From NCBI RefSeq assembly GCF_001591005.1, contig NZ_BCTY01000016.1, positions 1 through 64,000 on the forward strand: a stretch of DNA of 64,000 nt, in the 5' to 3' direction. The stretch is from Sphingomonas sanguinis NBRC 13937 (lineage in GTDB: Bacteria > Pseudomonadota > Alphaproteobacteria > Sphingomonadales > Sphingomonadaceae). A program made the position numbers and the translations under genes. The notes under the pieces were generated by a model, which saw only the letters and a list, made by a program, of their open reading frames with translations, had not been told where the DNA came from and ran no database searches. Shown here piece after piece: positions 35,459 through 44,435 of this stretch (positions within the stretch are counted from its first letter, which is position 1; each line of letters begins with the position of its first letter).

Positions 35459-35575
35459 CGCTCTTCGCTGCCCCGCCAATATCTCTCCTGAACGGCGACC
35501 TTAGGTGCGGCTTTCGCGAACGGCAAGTTCTGCTTCCCTTGATCGCGCCGCCCCTGCGCTTTAGGCCGCACGCCC

Positions 35576-36466
35576 ATGGAGAATTACGCCGCCCCCGCCC
35601 GCCCGATCGTCGAGGCGATGACCGCCGCCGCTCTCGCCGAGCCCGCGCGCGCGGTCGCGTTCCAGGGCGCGCCCGGCGCCAACAGCCATGTCGCGGCAAT
35701 GGAGGTATTTCCCGACGGCCTGCCGCTGCCCTGTTTCGATTTCGCCGATGCGCTGGACGCGGTGAAGACCGGCAAGGTCGACCAGGCGATCATCCCCATC
35801 GAGAATTCGCTGCACGGCCGGGTCGCCGACATCCATTTCTTGCTGCCCGAATCCGGGCTGGCGATCGTGGCTGAGCATTTCCTGTCGATCCGCCACGCCC
35901 TGATGGCGACGGGCACCCGAGACGAACTGGCCGAGGCGATGAGCCATCCGCAGGCGCTGGGCCAGTGCCGCCACTGGCTTCGCGCCCATGGCATCCGTCC
36001 CATCGCCTATGCCGACACGGCGGGGGCGGCGGCACGGGTGGCGGAGATGGCCGATCCCCGTATCGCCGCGCTGGCCCCGCCGCGCGCCGCCGAACTCTAC
36101 GGCCTGAAGCTGCTGGCCGAGGATATTTCGGACGCCGACAGCAACATGACCCGCTTCGTCGTGCTAGCGCGCGGCAACCAGCCGCCCGTCGGCGAGGGGC
36201 CGTGGATGACCAGCCTGATCTTCGAGGTGAAGAACATCCCCGCCGCCTTGTACAAGGCGATGGGCGGGTTCGCCACGAACGGCGTCAACATGACCAAGCT
36301 GGAAAGCTATCAGCGCGGCGGCAGCTTCGCCGCGACGGAGTTCTATTGCGACGTGGTTGGGCGGCCGGGTGAACCGGCCTTCGACCGGGCCATCGAGGAA
36401 CTGGGCTTCCACAGCAAATGGGTGCGGATGCTGGGGACCTACCCGCAGGCGCGGGAGCGGGGGTAA
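35576..36466 (+). CDS. pheA: Prephenate dehydratase
   Basis: Converts prephenate to phenylpyruvate in phenylalanine synthesis. 296 residues: a catalytic periplasmic-binding-like domain (VAFQGAPGANSHVAA, IPIENSLHGRV, and SNMTRFVVL with the key Thr) and a C-terminal ACT domain with KLESYQRGGSF, the Phe-binding allosteric motif. It has no chorismate mutase part, as is usual in alphaproteobacteria. Feedback inhibition by phenylalanine is expected from the ACT domain. Followed by a palindromic repeat. Confidence 0.96.
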   Translation: MENYAAPARPIVEAMTAAALAEPARAVAFQGAPGANSHVAAMEVFPDGLPLPCFDFADALDAVKTGKVDQAIIPIENSLHGRVADIHFLLPESGLAIVAEHFLSIRHALMATGTRDELAEAMSHPQALGQCRHWLRAHGIRPIAYADTAGAAARVAEMADPRIAALAPPRAAELYGLKLLAEDISDADSNMTRFVVLARGNQPPVGEGPWMTSLIFEVKNIPAALYKAMGGFATNGVNMTKLESYQRGGSFAATEFYCDVVGRPGEPAFDRAIEELGFHSKWVRMLGTYPQARERG

Positions 36467-36474
36467 ACTGAAAT

Positions 36475-36590
36475 TTCCTCCCCTGGAAGGGGAGGTGGCG
36501 CGCATAGCGCGACGGAGGGGTGTCGCCCTCTCGATAGCGGGACACCCCTCCACCAGCTTCGCTGGTCCCCCTCCCCTTACAGGGGAGGAA
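36475..36590. repeat. Palindromic intergenic repeat, CCTCCCC/GGGGAGG family, copy 2
   Basis: Outer arms TTCCTCCCCT and AGGGGAGGAA; inner arms CGACGGAGGGGTGTC and GACACCCCTCCACC. It has the same nested order as the copy at 28161-28291, with different loop sequences. It fills the gap between the convergent pheA and nudC genes. Confidence 0.85.
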
Positions 36591-37448
36591 TTACGAGTCA
36601 GCCCACGCCTCCAGCAACGTATGCGCGATCGCAAAGGCGGGCGGCACGCCGAACCGCGAACCATCGCCCGCCAGCGCCGCGCGAACCTCATCCCGCGACA
36701 CCCAGATCGCGTCCTCCAGCTCGGTCGTGTCGATGGTCAGCCGGTCATCCAGCGCCTCGGCCACGCAGGCGATCATCAGCGACGACGGGAACGGCCAGGG
36801 CTGGCTGGCGATGTAGCGGACATTGGCCACCCGCACCCCCGCTTCCTCGAACAGCTCGCGCGCGACGGCCTCCTCGATCGACTCTCCCGGTTCCAGGAAC
36901 CCCGCCAGCGCGGAATAACGCCCCGGCGGGAAAGTAGGCTGGCGACCGAGCAGCGCCCGGCCGCCATGCTCGGCGATCATGATGACGACCGGATCGACAC
37001 GCGGGAAATGCTCGGTGCCGCAGGAGGGGCAATGCCGCCCCCAGCCCGCGCGGAACGGTTCGGTCGCCGCGCCGCATTTCGCACAAAAGCCGTGCCGCGC
37101 ATGCCAGTCGAGCACCGAACGCGCCGCCGCATAGGTCGCCGCCTCCCCCGCCTCCAGCGCATGGAGTGCGGCGATCATCTCGAACGAGCGCCCGACCGCC
37201 GGTTCGCCGGTCAACCGCGCGAAATGGGGCACGCCATGCTCGATGCCGAGCAGCACATGATCCTCGACCCGCGCCCCCGCATCGATGCCGGTCCAGCCCA
37301 GCCGTCCATTCGCCATGACCGGCTGATAATCGTTCAGCACCAGCAACCGCGCCGCCGGATCGGCCAGCGCCGCCGCGAACCCCGCCGGATCGTGGCGCAG
37401 CGGATCGGCTCGATCCAGCCGTCCGCCGGTGAAACCCAGTGTTGTCAC
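36591..37448 (-). CDS. nudC: NAD+ diphosphatase / NAD-cap hydrolase (NudC)
   Basis: 285-residue Nudix enzyme that hydrolyses NADH and removes NAD caps from RNA. It has a zinc ribbon (CAKCG and CPSCG), a Nudix box GFLEPGESIEEAVARELFEE, and the NudC-specific SQPWPFPSSLM. The start overlaps the 3' end of the serine hydrolase gene by 4 bases, so the two are coupled. Confidence 0.95.
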   Translation of the reverse strand: MTTLGFTGGRLDRADPLRHDPAGFAAALADPAARLLVLNDYQPVMANGRLGWTGIDAGARVEDHVLLGIEHGVPHFARLTGEPAVGRSFEMIAALHALEAGEAATYAAARSVLDWHARHGFCAKCGAATEPFRAGWGRHCPSCGTEHFPRVDPVVIMIAEHGGRALLGRQPTFPPGRYSALAGFLEPGESIEEAVARELFEEAGVRVANVRYIASQPWPFPSSLMIACVAEALDDRLTIDTTELEDAIWVSRDEVRAALAGDGSRFGVPPAFAIAHTLLEAWADS

Positions 37449-38764
37449 TTCGCCACCCGCCCCAAATCCTTGTAGAGCGCCGCCGCCAGATCGCGGCGCA
37501 GCGGATAGCGGTCGGCGGGGAAGTAATTGACCATCACGACTCCGCGCACATGCCGGGTCGGGTCGACATAGGCGATGGTCCCGGCCGCGCCGCCCCAGCC
37601 ATAGGTGCCCTTGCCCGGTCCGCCCGGCGTGTCGGCCAACGTCACCGATCCACCTGCGCCGAAGCCCGTCGGCACCTCGCCCGAACCGCCCCCGCTCGCG
37701 CCCGTCACCGAGCCATAGGTGACACCGGCGGGCAGCAGGTTGGACATGGCGAGGCGCACCGTCTCCGGCTTCATCACGCGCACGCCGTCGACCTGCCCCT
37801 CATTCTGGAGCATCTGGAGGAAGCGATCATAATCGCGCGCCGACATGACCAGCCCCGCGCCGCCATAGGGAAAGCTGGGCGGCTGGCGGAAAACCGAGCT
37901 GGCCGCCGGATCGACTGGGACCATCGTATCGCCCAGGAAGGTATAGTTGCTCGCCAGCCGGTTCGCCGCCGCATCGGGCACCTGCCAATAGCTGGACTTC
38001 ATCTTCAGCGGCGCGAACAGCCGGGTCTGGACGAACCGCTCGAACGGCATGCCCGACACCTTCTCGACCACCGCCGCCAGCACGTCGAGGCCCATCGAAT
38101 AGCTCCACCGGGTCCCCGGCTCGGCGATCAGCGGCGCGGTCGCGGCGCGTTCGGCGAATTGCTGGAGGTTTGCGGGGCGAGTCGGGCGGACCTTGGCCTC
38201 GACCTGCGCATTGGCCGCATAGGGCATCAGGCCCAGCCGCTCATACTCCTTGAGCAGCGGGCCCTTGGCGGTGAAGCTGTAGCCCAGCCCCGCCGTGTGG
38301 GTCATCAGCTCGCGGATCGTGATCGGCTTGGTCGCCGGGCGGCTGTCGAGCGAGGCCTGCGGGTTGGTCAGTACCCGCATCTGCTTATAGGCCGGGTAGA
38401 TGTCGGACAGCGGCTGGTCGAGCATCAGCTTGCCCTCCTCGATCAGGATCATCGCGGCCATGGCAGTGATCGGCTTGGTCATCGAATAGACGCGCCACAG
38501 GCTGTCGGGCGTGGCGGCGGAGGCGTTCGGCTCGATCCCGATCCGTCCGGCCGCGACGAACTGGGGCGGCTGGCCCTGCAGCCCGATCGCGGCGACGATG
38601 CCGGGCATCTTGCCCGCCTTCACATAGCCGTCGAACAGCGCCTGCGTCGCGGGCAGCGCCGCGTTCCGCTGTGCCTCGGCCCTGGTCTGCGCCACCTGCG
38701 CAAAGGCGGGTGTGCTCAGCAGGGCCAACACCGCCCCGCCCGTCATCATCACGCGACGCATCAT
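37445..38764 (-). CDS. Secreted serine hydrolase (beta-lactamase/class C PBP-like)
   Basis: 439 residues with a signal peptide (MMTGGAVLALLSTPAFAQ). Active-site motifs of the beta-lactamase class C/esterase superfamily are SMTK (Ser and Lys), YSM at the Tyr position (RWSYSMGLD), and a late GYGWGG-like GTYGWGGAAGT stretch. The reaction could be ester or peptide hydrolysis. The start at 38764 overlaps the mutY stop. It lies within a mutY-hydrolase-nudC run. Confidence 0.88.
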   Translation of the reverse strand: MMRRVMMTGGAVLALLSTPAFAQVAQTRAEAQRNAALPATQALFDGYVKAGKMPGIVAAIGLQGQPPQFVAAGRIGIEPNASAATPDSLWRVYSMTKPITAMAAMILIEEGKLMLDQPLSDIYPAYKQMRVLTNPQASLDSRPATKPITIRELMTHTAGLGYSFTAKGPLLKEYERLGLMPYAANAQVEAKVRPTRPANLQQFAERAATAPLIAEPGTRWSYSMGLDVLAAVVEKVSGMPFERFVQTRLFAPLKMKSSYWQVPDAAANRLASNYTFLGDTMVPVDPAASSVFRQPPSFPYGGAGLVMSARDYDRFLQMLQNEGQVDGVRVMKPETVRLAMSNLLPAGVTYGSVTGASGGGSGEVPTGFGAGGSVTLADTPGGPGKGTYGWGGAAGTIAYVDPTRHVRGVVMVNYFPADRYPLRRDLAAALYKDLGRVAK

Positions 38765-39819
38765 GAATCCTCGTTCCTTTTCAAACGCTCGGCTGCCCGC
38801 GCGAACAGCGTGGGAAGCCCGGCGGTTCCCAATTCGGCGATCGGCCACCATTCGCCCGCCGCCGGATCTGCCGGTTCGCCTTCGCTCCTGGCGAGCGCCA
38901 GTTCCAGTTCGAAATGGGTGAAGCCATGCACGACCGTCTCGTTCAGCATGACCCAAGGCCCCTTCCCCGGCGCCTCGGCCAGCCCCGGCCGGTCATCGGC
39001 CCAGGGCCCGGTCGGCAGTGCGCGCATGCCGCCCAGCATTCCCTTGTCCGGGCGGCGGACCAGCCAGACCCGGCCTTCATGCTCGATCCAGAACACGGTT
39101 CCATGACGATAGGGGCGCGCCTTCTTGGGTGCCTTGGCGGGCAGCGTCTCGGCGATAGCCTCGGCCCGCGCGCGGCAGTCCACTGCGATCGGGCAGAGCA
39201 GGCATTGCGGCTTCTTCACTGTGCAGATGGAGGAGCCCAGGTCCATCATCGCCTGCGCGAAATCGCCCGCGCGCATGTCGGGGGTGATCCGGTCGGTCGC
39301 CTCGCGGATAGCGGGCCGCGCGGCGGGCAGCGGCGTTTGGATCGCGAACAGCCGGGCGACCACCCGCTCGACATTGGCGTCGACGACCACCGCCCGCTCG
39401 CCGAACGCGATGGCCGCTACCGCCGCCGCCGTATAGGCCCCCAGCCCCGGCAGGTCACGCAGGCTCGCCTCGGTTTCCGGAAAACGCCCGCCATGCTCAG
39501 TGACGACCGCGCGGGCAGCCTTCACCAGATTGCGGGCGCGGGCATAATAGCCCAGCCCCGCCCAAGCGGCCATGATGTCCTCGTCCGCCGCGGCCGCCAG
39601 GCTCGCCACATCGGGCCAGCGTGCGGTCCAGGCGGTGAAGCGCGGGGTGACCGCCGCCACCGTCGTCTGTTGTAGCATCACCTCGGACAGCCAGACGCGG
39701 TAGGGATCGGGCGTTTCCCCCGGCTTGGCTCGCCAGGGAAGCTCGCGGGCGTGCCGGTCATACCAGGCGAGCAGCCGGGCGGCGGGCGTATCGGGCGATG
39801 ATGAATGCTTGGCGTCCAC
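38761..39819 (-). CDS. mutY: A/G-specific adenine glycosylase (MutY)
   Basis: Removes adenine mispaired with 8-oxoguanine. 352 residues: an HhH-GPD domain (SEVMLQQTTVAAVTPRF with the catalytic Glu, LPGLGAYTAAAVAAIAFGE hairpin), an iron-sulfur loop with four Cys (CTVKKPQCLLCPIAVDC), and a C-terminal Nudix-like domain that recognises 8-oxoG. It is the first gene of mutY-hydrolase-nudC and is divergent from the DUF721 gene, with fewer than 30 bases between the starts. Confidence 0.96.
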   Translation of the reverse strand: MDAKHSSSPDTPAARLLAWYDRHARELPWRAKPGETPDPYRVWLSEVMLQQTTVAAVTPRFTAWTARWPDVASLAAAADEDIMAAWAGLGYYARARNLVKAARAVVTEHGGRFPETEASLRDLPGLGAYTAAAVAAIAFGERAVVVDANVERVVARLFAIQTPLPAARPAIREATDRITPDMRAGDFAQAMMDLGSSICTVKKPQCLLCPIAVDCRARAEAIAETLPAKAPKKARPYRHGTVFWIEHEGRVWLVRRPDKGMLGGMRALPTGPWADDRPGLAEAPGKGPWVMLNETVVHGFTHFELELALARSEGEPADPAAGEWWPIAELGTAGLPTLFARAAERLKRNEDS

Positions 39820-39845
39820 CCGCCCGCTATGGCATGGGGACGGAT

Positions 39846-40361
39846 ATGAGCAAGCGCGTCCGCGCCCCCCAGGAGCCGCCCCCCCGTTCCAACCGCCCCC
39901 GCGCGGTCTCCGAACTGCTGCCCGCCATCGGCGGCGCGGCCTTTCGCCGCTTCGGCTTCGTGCAGAGCGCCATCGTCAGCCGCTGGCCCGATATCGTCGG
40001 CCCGCGCCTGTCGACCGCCAGCGCGCCCGAATCGATTCGCTTTCCGCAGGGCGAGAAGCAGAATGGCGTGCTGACCCTGGTCGTGCGCGGCGCGCACGCG
40101 CCGATGATGCAGCATATCGCACCCGAGATCATCGAGCGGGTAAACCGCTTCTTCGGCTATCCGGCGGTCGCGCGGCTGCAGATCCGGCAGGGTGAACTGC
40201 CCATGGCCGCGCCCAAGCGCGCCGCGCCGCCCAAGCCGCAGCCGGTGCCGCCGGAAATGGGCGACGGCCTGCGCCAGATCGCCGACCCGGAGCTTCGCGC
40301 CGTGCTCGAATCGCTGGCCGCTGGCGTCGCTGCGACGCGCGGCATTCCCAAGGTGTCGTGA
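39846..40361 (+). CDS. DUF721 / DciA-like protein
   Basis: 171 residues with the DUF721 core VSELLPAIGGAAFRRFGF, SAIVSRWPDIVGPRLSTAS and LTLVVRGAHAPMMQHIAPEII. Members related to DciA help load the replicative helicase, though this alphaproteobacterial branch is less studied. The start at 39846 follows GGGGACGGAT. Its stop overlaps the ATG of the next DsbA-like gene. Confidence 0.87.
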   Translation: MSKRVRAPQEPPPRSNRPRAVSELLPAIGGAAFRRFGFVQSAIVSRWPDIVGPRLSTASAPESIRFPQGEKQNGVLTLVVRGAHAPMMQHIAPEIIERVNRFFGYPAVARLQIRQGELPMAAPKRAAPPKPQPVPPEMGDGLRQIADPELRAVLESLAAGVAATRGIPKVS

Positions 40362-41056
40362 TGCGTCTTTTCCTGTCGCTGGCCGCGCTCGGCCTCTCGC
40401 TCTCCGCCGCCGCTTCGGTCGACGCCGCCCAGGCGCAGGCCAAGGTCGACTGGACGACGCATATCACCCAGACCCCCGCCGGGGCCTATGTCATCGGCAA
40501 CCCGAATGCGCGGGTGAAGCTGGTCGAATATGTCAGCTATACCTGCCCGCACTGCGCCGCTTTCGTCACCAGTTCGACGCCGGTGCTGAAGGGGCAGTTC
40601 GTCCGGTCGGGGTCGACCAGCATCGAGATACGCCATTATCTGCTCAACCGGATCGACCTGGCCGCCTCGCTCGTCGCCCGGTGCGGCGGAGCGGGCAAGT
40701 TCGTTGGCCTGACCGAGACGCTGTTCGCCCAGCAGAAGAGCTGGGCGGCGCGCGCCATGGAATATGAGCAGGCCAATGGCCAGCGCATCGGCATGTACCC
40801 GCCCGCCGCACAGATGCGGGCGATTGCCGACGGTTCCGGGCTGACCGCGATCGGCAAGAGCGCGGGGCTCAGCGATGCGCAGCTCGCCGCCTGCCTGTCC
40901 GACCGCGCCGCCACCGACCGCATCGTCGCGATGACCAGCTCGGCCCCGCAATCCATCGAGGGCACGCCCGGCTTCTTCATCAACGGCAAGCAGGCGATGG
41001 GCGTCTTCTCCTGGGACCGCCTGTTGCCGCTGTTGCGCGCGGCGGGCGCCCGCTAA
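40361..41056 (+). CDS. Periplasmic DsbA-family thiol oxidoreductase (CPHC)
   Basis: 231 residues with a signal peptide (LFLSLAALGLSLSAAASVDA) and a thioredoxin fold with an inserted helical domain. The active site is YTCPHCAAF, and the cis-Pro loop is IEGTPGFFINGKQ. A role in disulfide formation or in respiratory-protein maturation is likely. It is coupled to the DUF721 gene and followed 23 bases later by a related lipoprotein. Confidence 0.9.
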   Translation: MRLFLSLAALGLSLSAAASVDAAQAQAKVDWTTHITQTPAGAYVIGNPNARVKLVEYVSYTCPHCAAFVTSSTPVLKGQFVRSGSTSIEIRHYLLNRIDLAASLVARCGGAGKFVGLTETLFAQQKSWAARAMEYEQANGQRIGMYPPAAQMRAIADGSGLTAIGKSAGLSDAQLAACLSDRAATDRIVAMTSSAPQSIEGTPGFFINGKQAMGVFSWDRLLPLLRAAGAR

Positions 41057-41079
41057 TTCCCGTTTTTTCCTCGGAGCAT

Positions 41080-41835
41080 ATGTCGATGAAGTCTCGTGTC
41101 CTCCTCCTCGCCCTGTCGGTATGCGCACCGCTGGCCTTCGCCGCTTGCGGCGGCAATGGCGACGCCAACGGGACGGCACCCGCCGCCTCGCCGTTGCCCG
41201 CGATCGCCGCTCCTGCGGGCAAGGACTGGACCCAGGTCGTCAGCAAGACCGCCGAGGGCTATGTGATGGGCAACCCCAACGCCCCCATCAAGCTGGTCGA
41301 ATATGGCTCGCGCCTGTGCCCGGCCTGCGGCGCGTTCGCACGCGAAGGGTTCGAGCCGCTGACGAACAATTACGTCAAGTCGGGCAAGGTCAGCTGGGAA
41401 TTCCGTGAGTTCCTGATCCACGGCGCGCCCGACCTGCCGCCCGCGCTGCTCGGCATCTGTGTCGGCGAACAGACCTTCTTCCCGATCCTGGAGCAGATGT
41501 ACCAGGCGCAGACCGGCTTTAACGACAAGCTGCAGGCGATGAGCCCCGACCAGCAAAAGGCGTTGCAGAACGCCAAGCCGGTCGACGTCATCAAGGCGCT
41601 GGCCGAGCAGATGGACCTGATCAACTTCGTCAAGCAGCGCGGCCTGCCCGAAGCCAAAGCGCGTGAGTGCCTGGGCAACATGCTGGAGATCGACCGCCTG
41701 ACCAAGCAGACCCAGGATCGCGGCGCGGACGGCACGGTGACCGGCACGCCGACCTTCATCCTGAACGGCAAGCCGCTCAAGGGCGCGATCACCTGGCCGG
41801 ACGTCCAGGCGGCACTGAAGAACGCGGGCGCGTAA
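41080..41835 (+). CDS. DsbA-family thioredoxin-like lipoprotein (CPAC)
   Basis: 251 residues with a lipobox (LAFAAC) and a DsbA-like domain: YVMGNPNAPIKLVEYGSR, active site LCPACGAF and cis-Pro loop VTGTPTFILNGK. CPAC differs from the CPHC of its neighbour, so the two would have different redox potentials. An extra Cys pair (LLGICVGE, ARECLGN) lies in the helical insert. The pair probably arose by duplication. A terminator and then a palindromic repeat follow. Confidence 0.9.
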   Translation: MSMKSRVLLLALSVCAPLAFAACGGNGDANGTAPAASPLPAIAAPAGKDWTQVVSKTAEGYVMGNPNAPIKLVEYGSRLCPACGAFAREGFEPLTNNYVKSGKVSWEFREFLIHGAPDLPPALLGICVGEQTFFPILEQMYQAQTGFNDKLQAMSPDQQKALQNAKPVDVIKALAEQMDLINFVKQRGLPEAKARECLGNMLEIDRLTKQTQDRGADGTVTGTPTFILNGKPLKGAITWPDVQAALKNAGA

Positions 41836-41852
41836 GGCGCGGCCTTACTGGT

Positions 41853-41894
41853 TACGCGAAAGGCGGTCGGGCGAAGGTCCGGCCGCCTTTTTCT
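41853..41894 (+). terminator. Rho-independent terminator after the CPAC lipoprotein gene
   Basis: AAAGGCGGTCGG and CCGGCCGCCTTT form a GC-rich stem around a short loop, followed by TTTTC. Confidence 0.85.
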
Positions 41895-41904
41895 ATGCCC
41901 CCGG

Positions 41905-42057
41905 TCCCCGGCGAAGGCCGGGGCCCAGTCACCATGCGCTCCGAAGAGGTTGGGACATAGCGTGGGAGGCCTATGCCACTACCTCGCTATGGCCTCCCAC
42001 GCTTTGTCCGGCGCACTATCGGCCGGGTAGTAACTGGGCCCCGGCCTTCGCCGGGGA
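41905..42057. repeat. Palindromic repeat with arms TCCCCGGCGAAGGCCGGGG, copy 2, with nested inner palindrome
   Basis: Outer arms are 41905-41929 and 42033-42057, nearly identical to those at 30263-30370. Nested inside is a second inverted repeat, GCGTGGGAGGCC and GGCCTCCCACGC, whose first arm is also found in copy 1. It accounts for most of the 393-base gene-free stretch 41836-42228; the rest holds two terminators and nothing else I can identify. Confidence 0.88.
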
Positions 42058-42117
42058 ACGGATTTTTCTGAGGGCTTTCTCGCCCCATCTCCCTTCGCTC
42101 AGGCTGAATCCCGTAAA

Positions 42118-42155
42118 CGCAAAAAGGGCCCGGGGATCGCTCCCCAGGCCCTCTT
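42118..42155 (-). terminator. Rho-independent terminator of groESL
   Basis: Read on the minus strand: GAGGGCCTGGGGAG-CGAT-CCCCGGGCCC, followed by TTTTTGCG. It lies about 75 bases after the groEL stop. Confidence 0.85.
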
Positions 42156-42228
42156 CATGGTAAGCTGGAACTCCAGCCGGTCCGAGTCCCGGCGAGACGC
42201 AACGCCCCGCCGGGACCCGAAATCCGAC

Positions 42229-43896
<1,668 letters not shown>

Positions 43897-43922
43897 TCAG
43901 AAAAACGGGAGAAGGATCAGTC

Positions 43923-44216
43923 TCAGCCGATGATGCCGAGGATGTCCGATTCCTTCATGATGAGCAGGTCTTCACCGTTCACCTTGACCTCGGTGCCCGA
44001 CCACTTGCCGAACAGAATGCGGTCGCCCGCCTTCACGTCGAGCGGCGTGACCTTGCCGTCTTCGGCCTTCGCGCCCGAACCGGCGGCGACGACTTCGCCC
44101 TCCTGGGGCTTTTCCTTGGCGGTATCCGGGATGATGATCCCGCCAGCCGTCTTTTCCTCGGCCTCGACGCGACGGACGAGAACGCGGTCGTGCAACGGAC
44201 GAAAGTTCATTGCCAT
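43923..44216 (-). CDS. groES: Co-chaperonin GroES (Hsp10)
   Basis: 97 residues with [19 protein letters not shown], the mobile loop [16 protein letters not shown] and the C-terminal strand [16 protein letters not shown]. It caps the GroEL ring as a heptamer. First gene of the operon, with a CIRCE operator about 30 bases upstream of its ATG. Confidence 0.98.
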   Translation of the reverse strand: MAMNFRPLHDRVLVRRVEAEEKTAGGIIIPDTAKEKPQEGEVVAAGSGAKAEDGKVTPLDVKAGDRILFGKWSGTEVKVNGEDLLIMKESDILGIIG

Positions 44217-44245
44217 GTCCCTTTAATCTGGCGTGTTACACTTTT

Positions 44246-44272
44246 CTGGCACTCGAGCCATGCGAGTGCCAA
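44246..44272 (-). promoter_or_regulatory. CIRCE operator (HrcA-binding site) of groESL
   Basis: Read on the minus strand: TTGGCACTC, nine bases, GAGTGCCAG. The consensus is TTAGCACTC-N9-GAGTGCTAA. The spacing is exact and each arm differs by one or two bases. This implies HrcA repression of groESL relieved by heat; hrcA itself is not in the window. Confidence 0.93.
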
Positions 44273-44435
44273 CGCCCCGGATATGTGAACGGCCATTCAG
44301 GCCGTCAACGCCCCTTCCCAAAAAATTTCGACCGGCCGCCCGATACGCGGGAACAAATTCGCGAAAAGCCGGGTGCGTATTGGCACCCTAATACGGGCCA
44401 TTGCCCAGCCAGCGCGCCTGGAGTAGCGATAGCAC

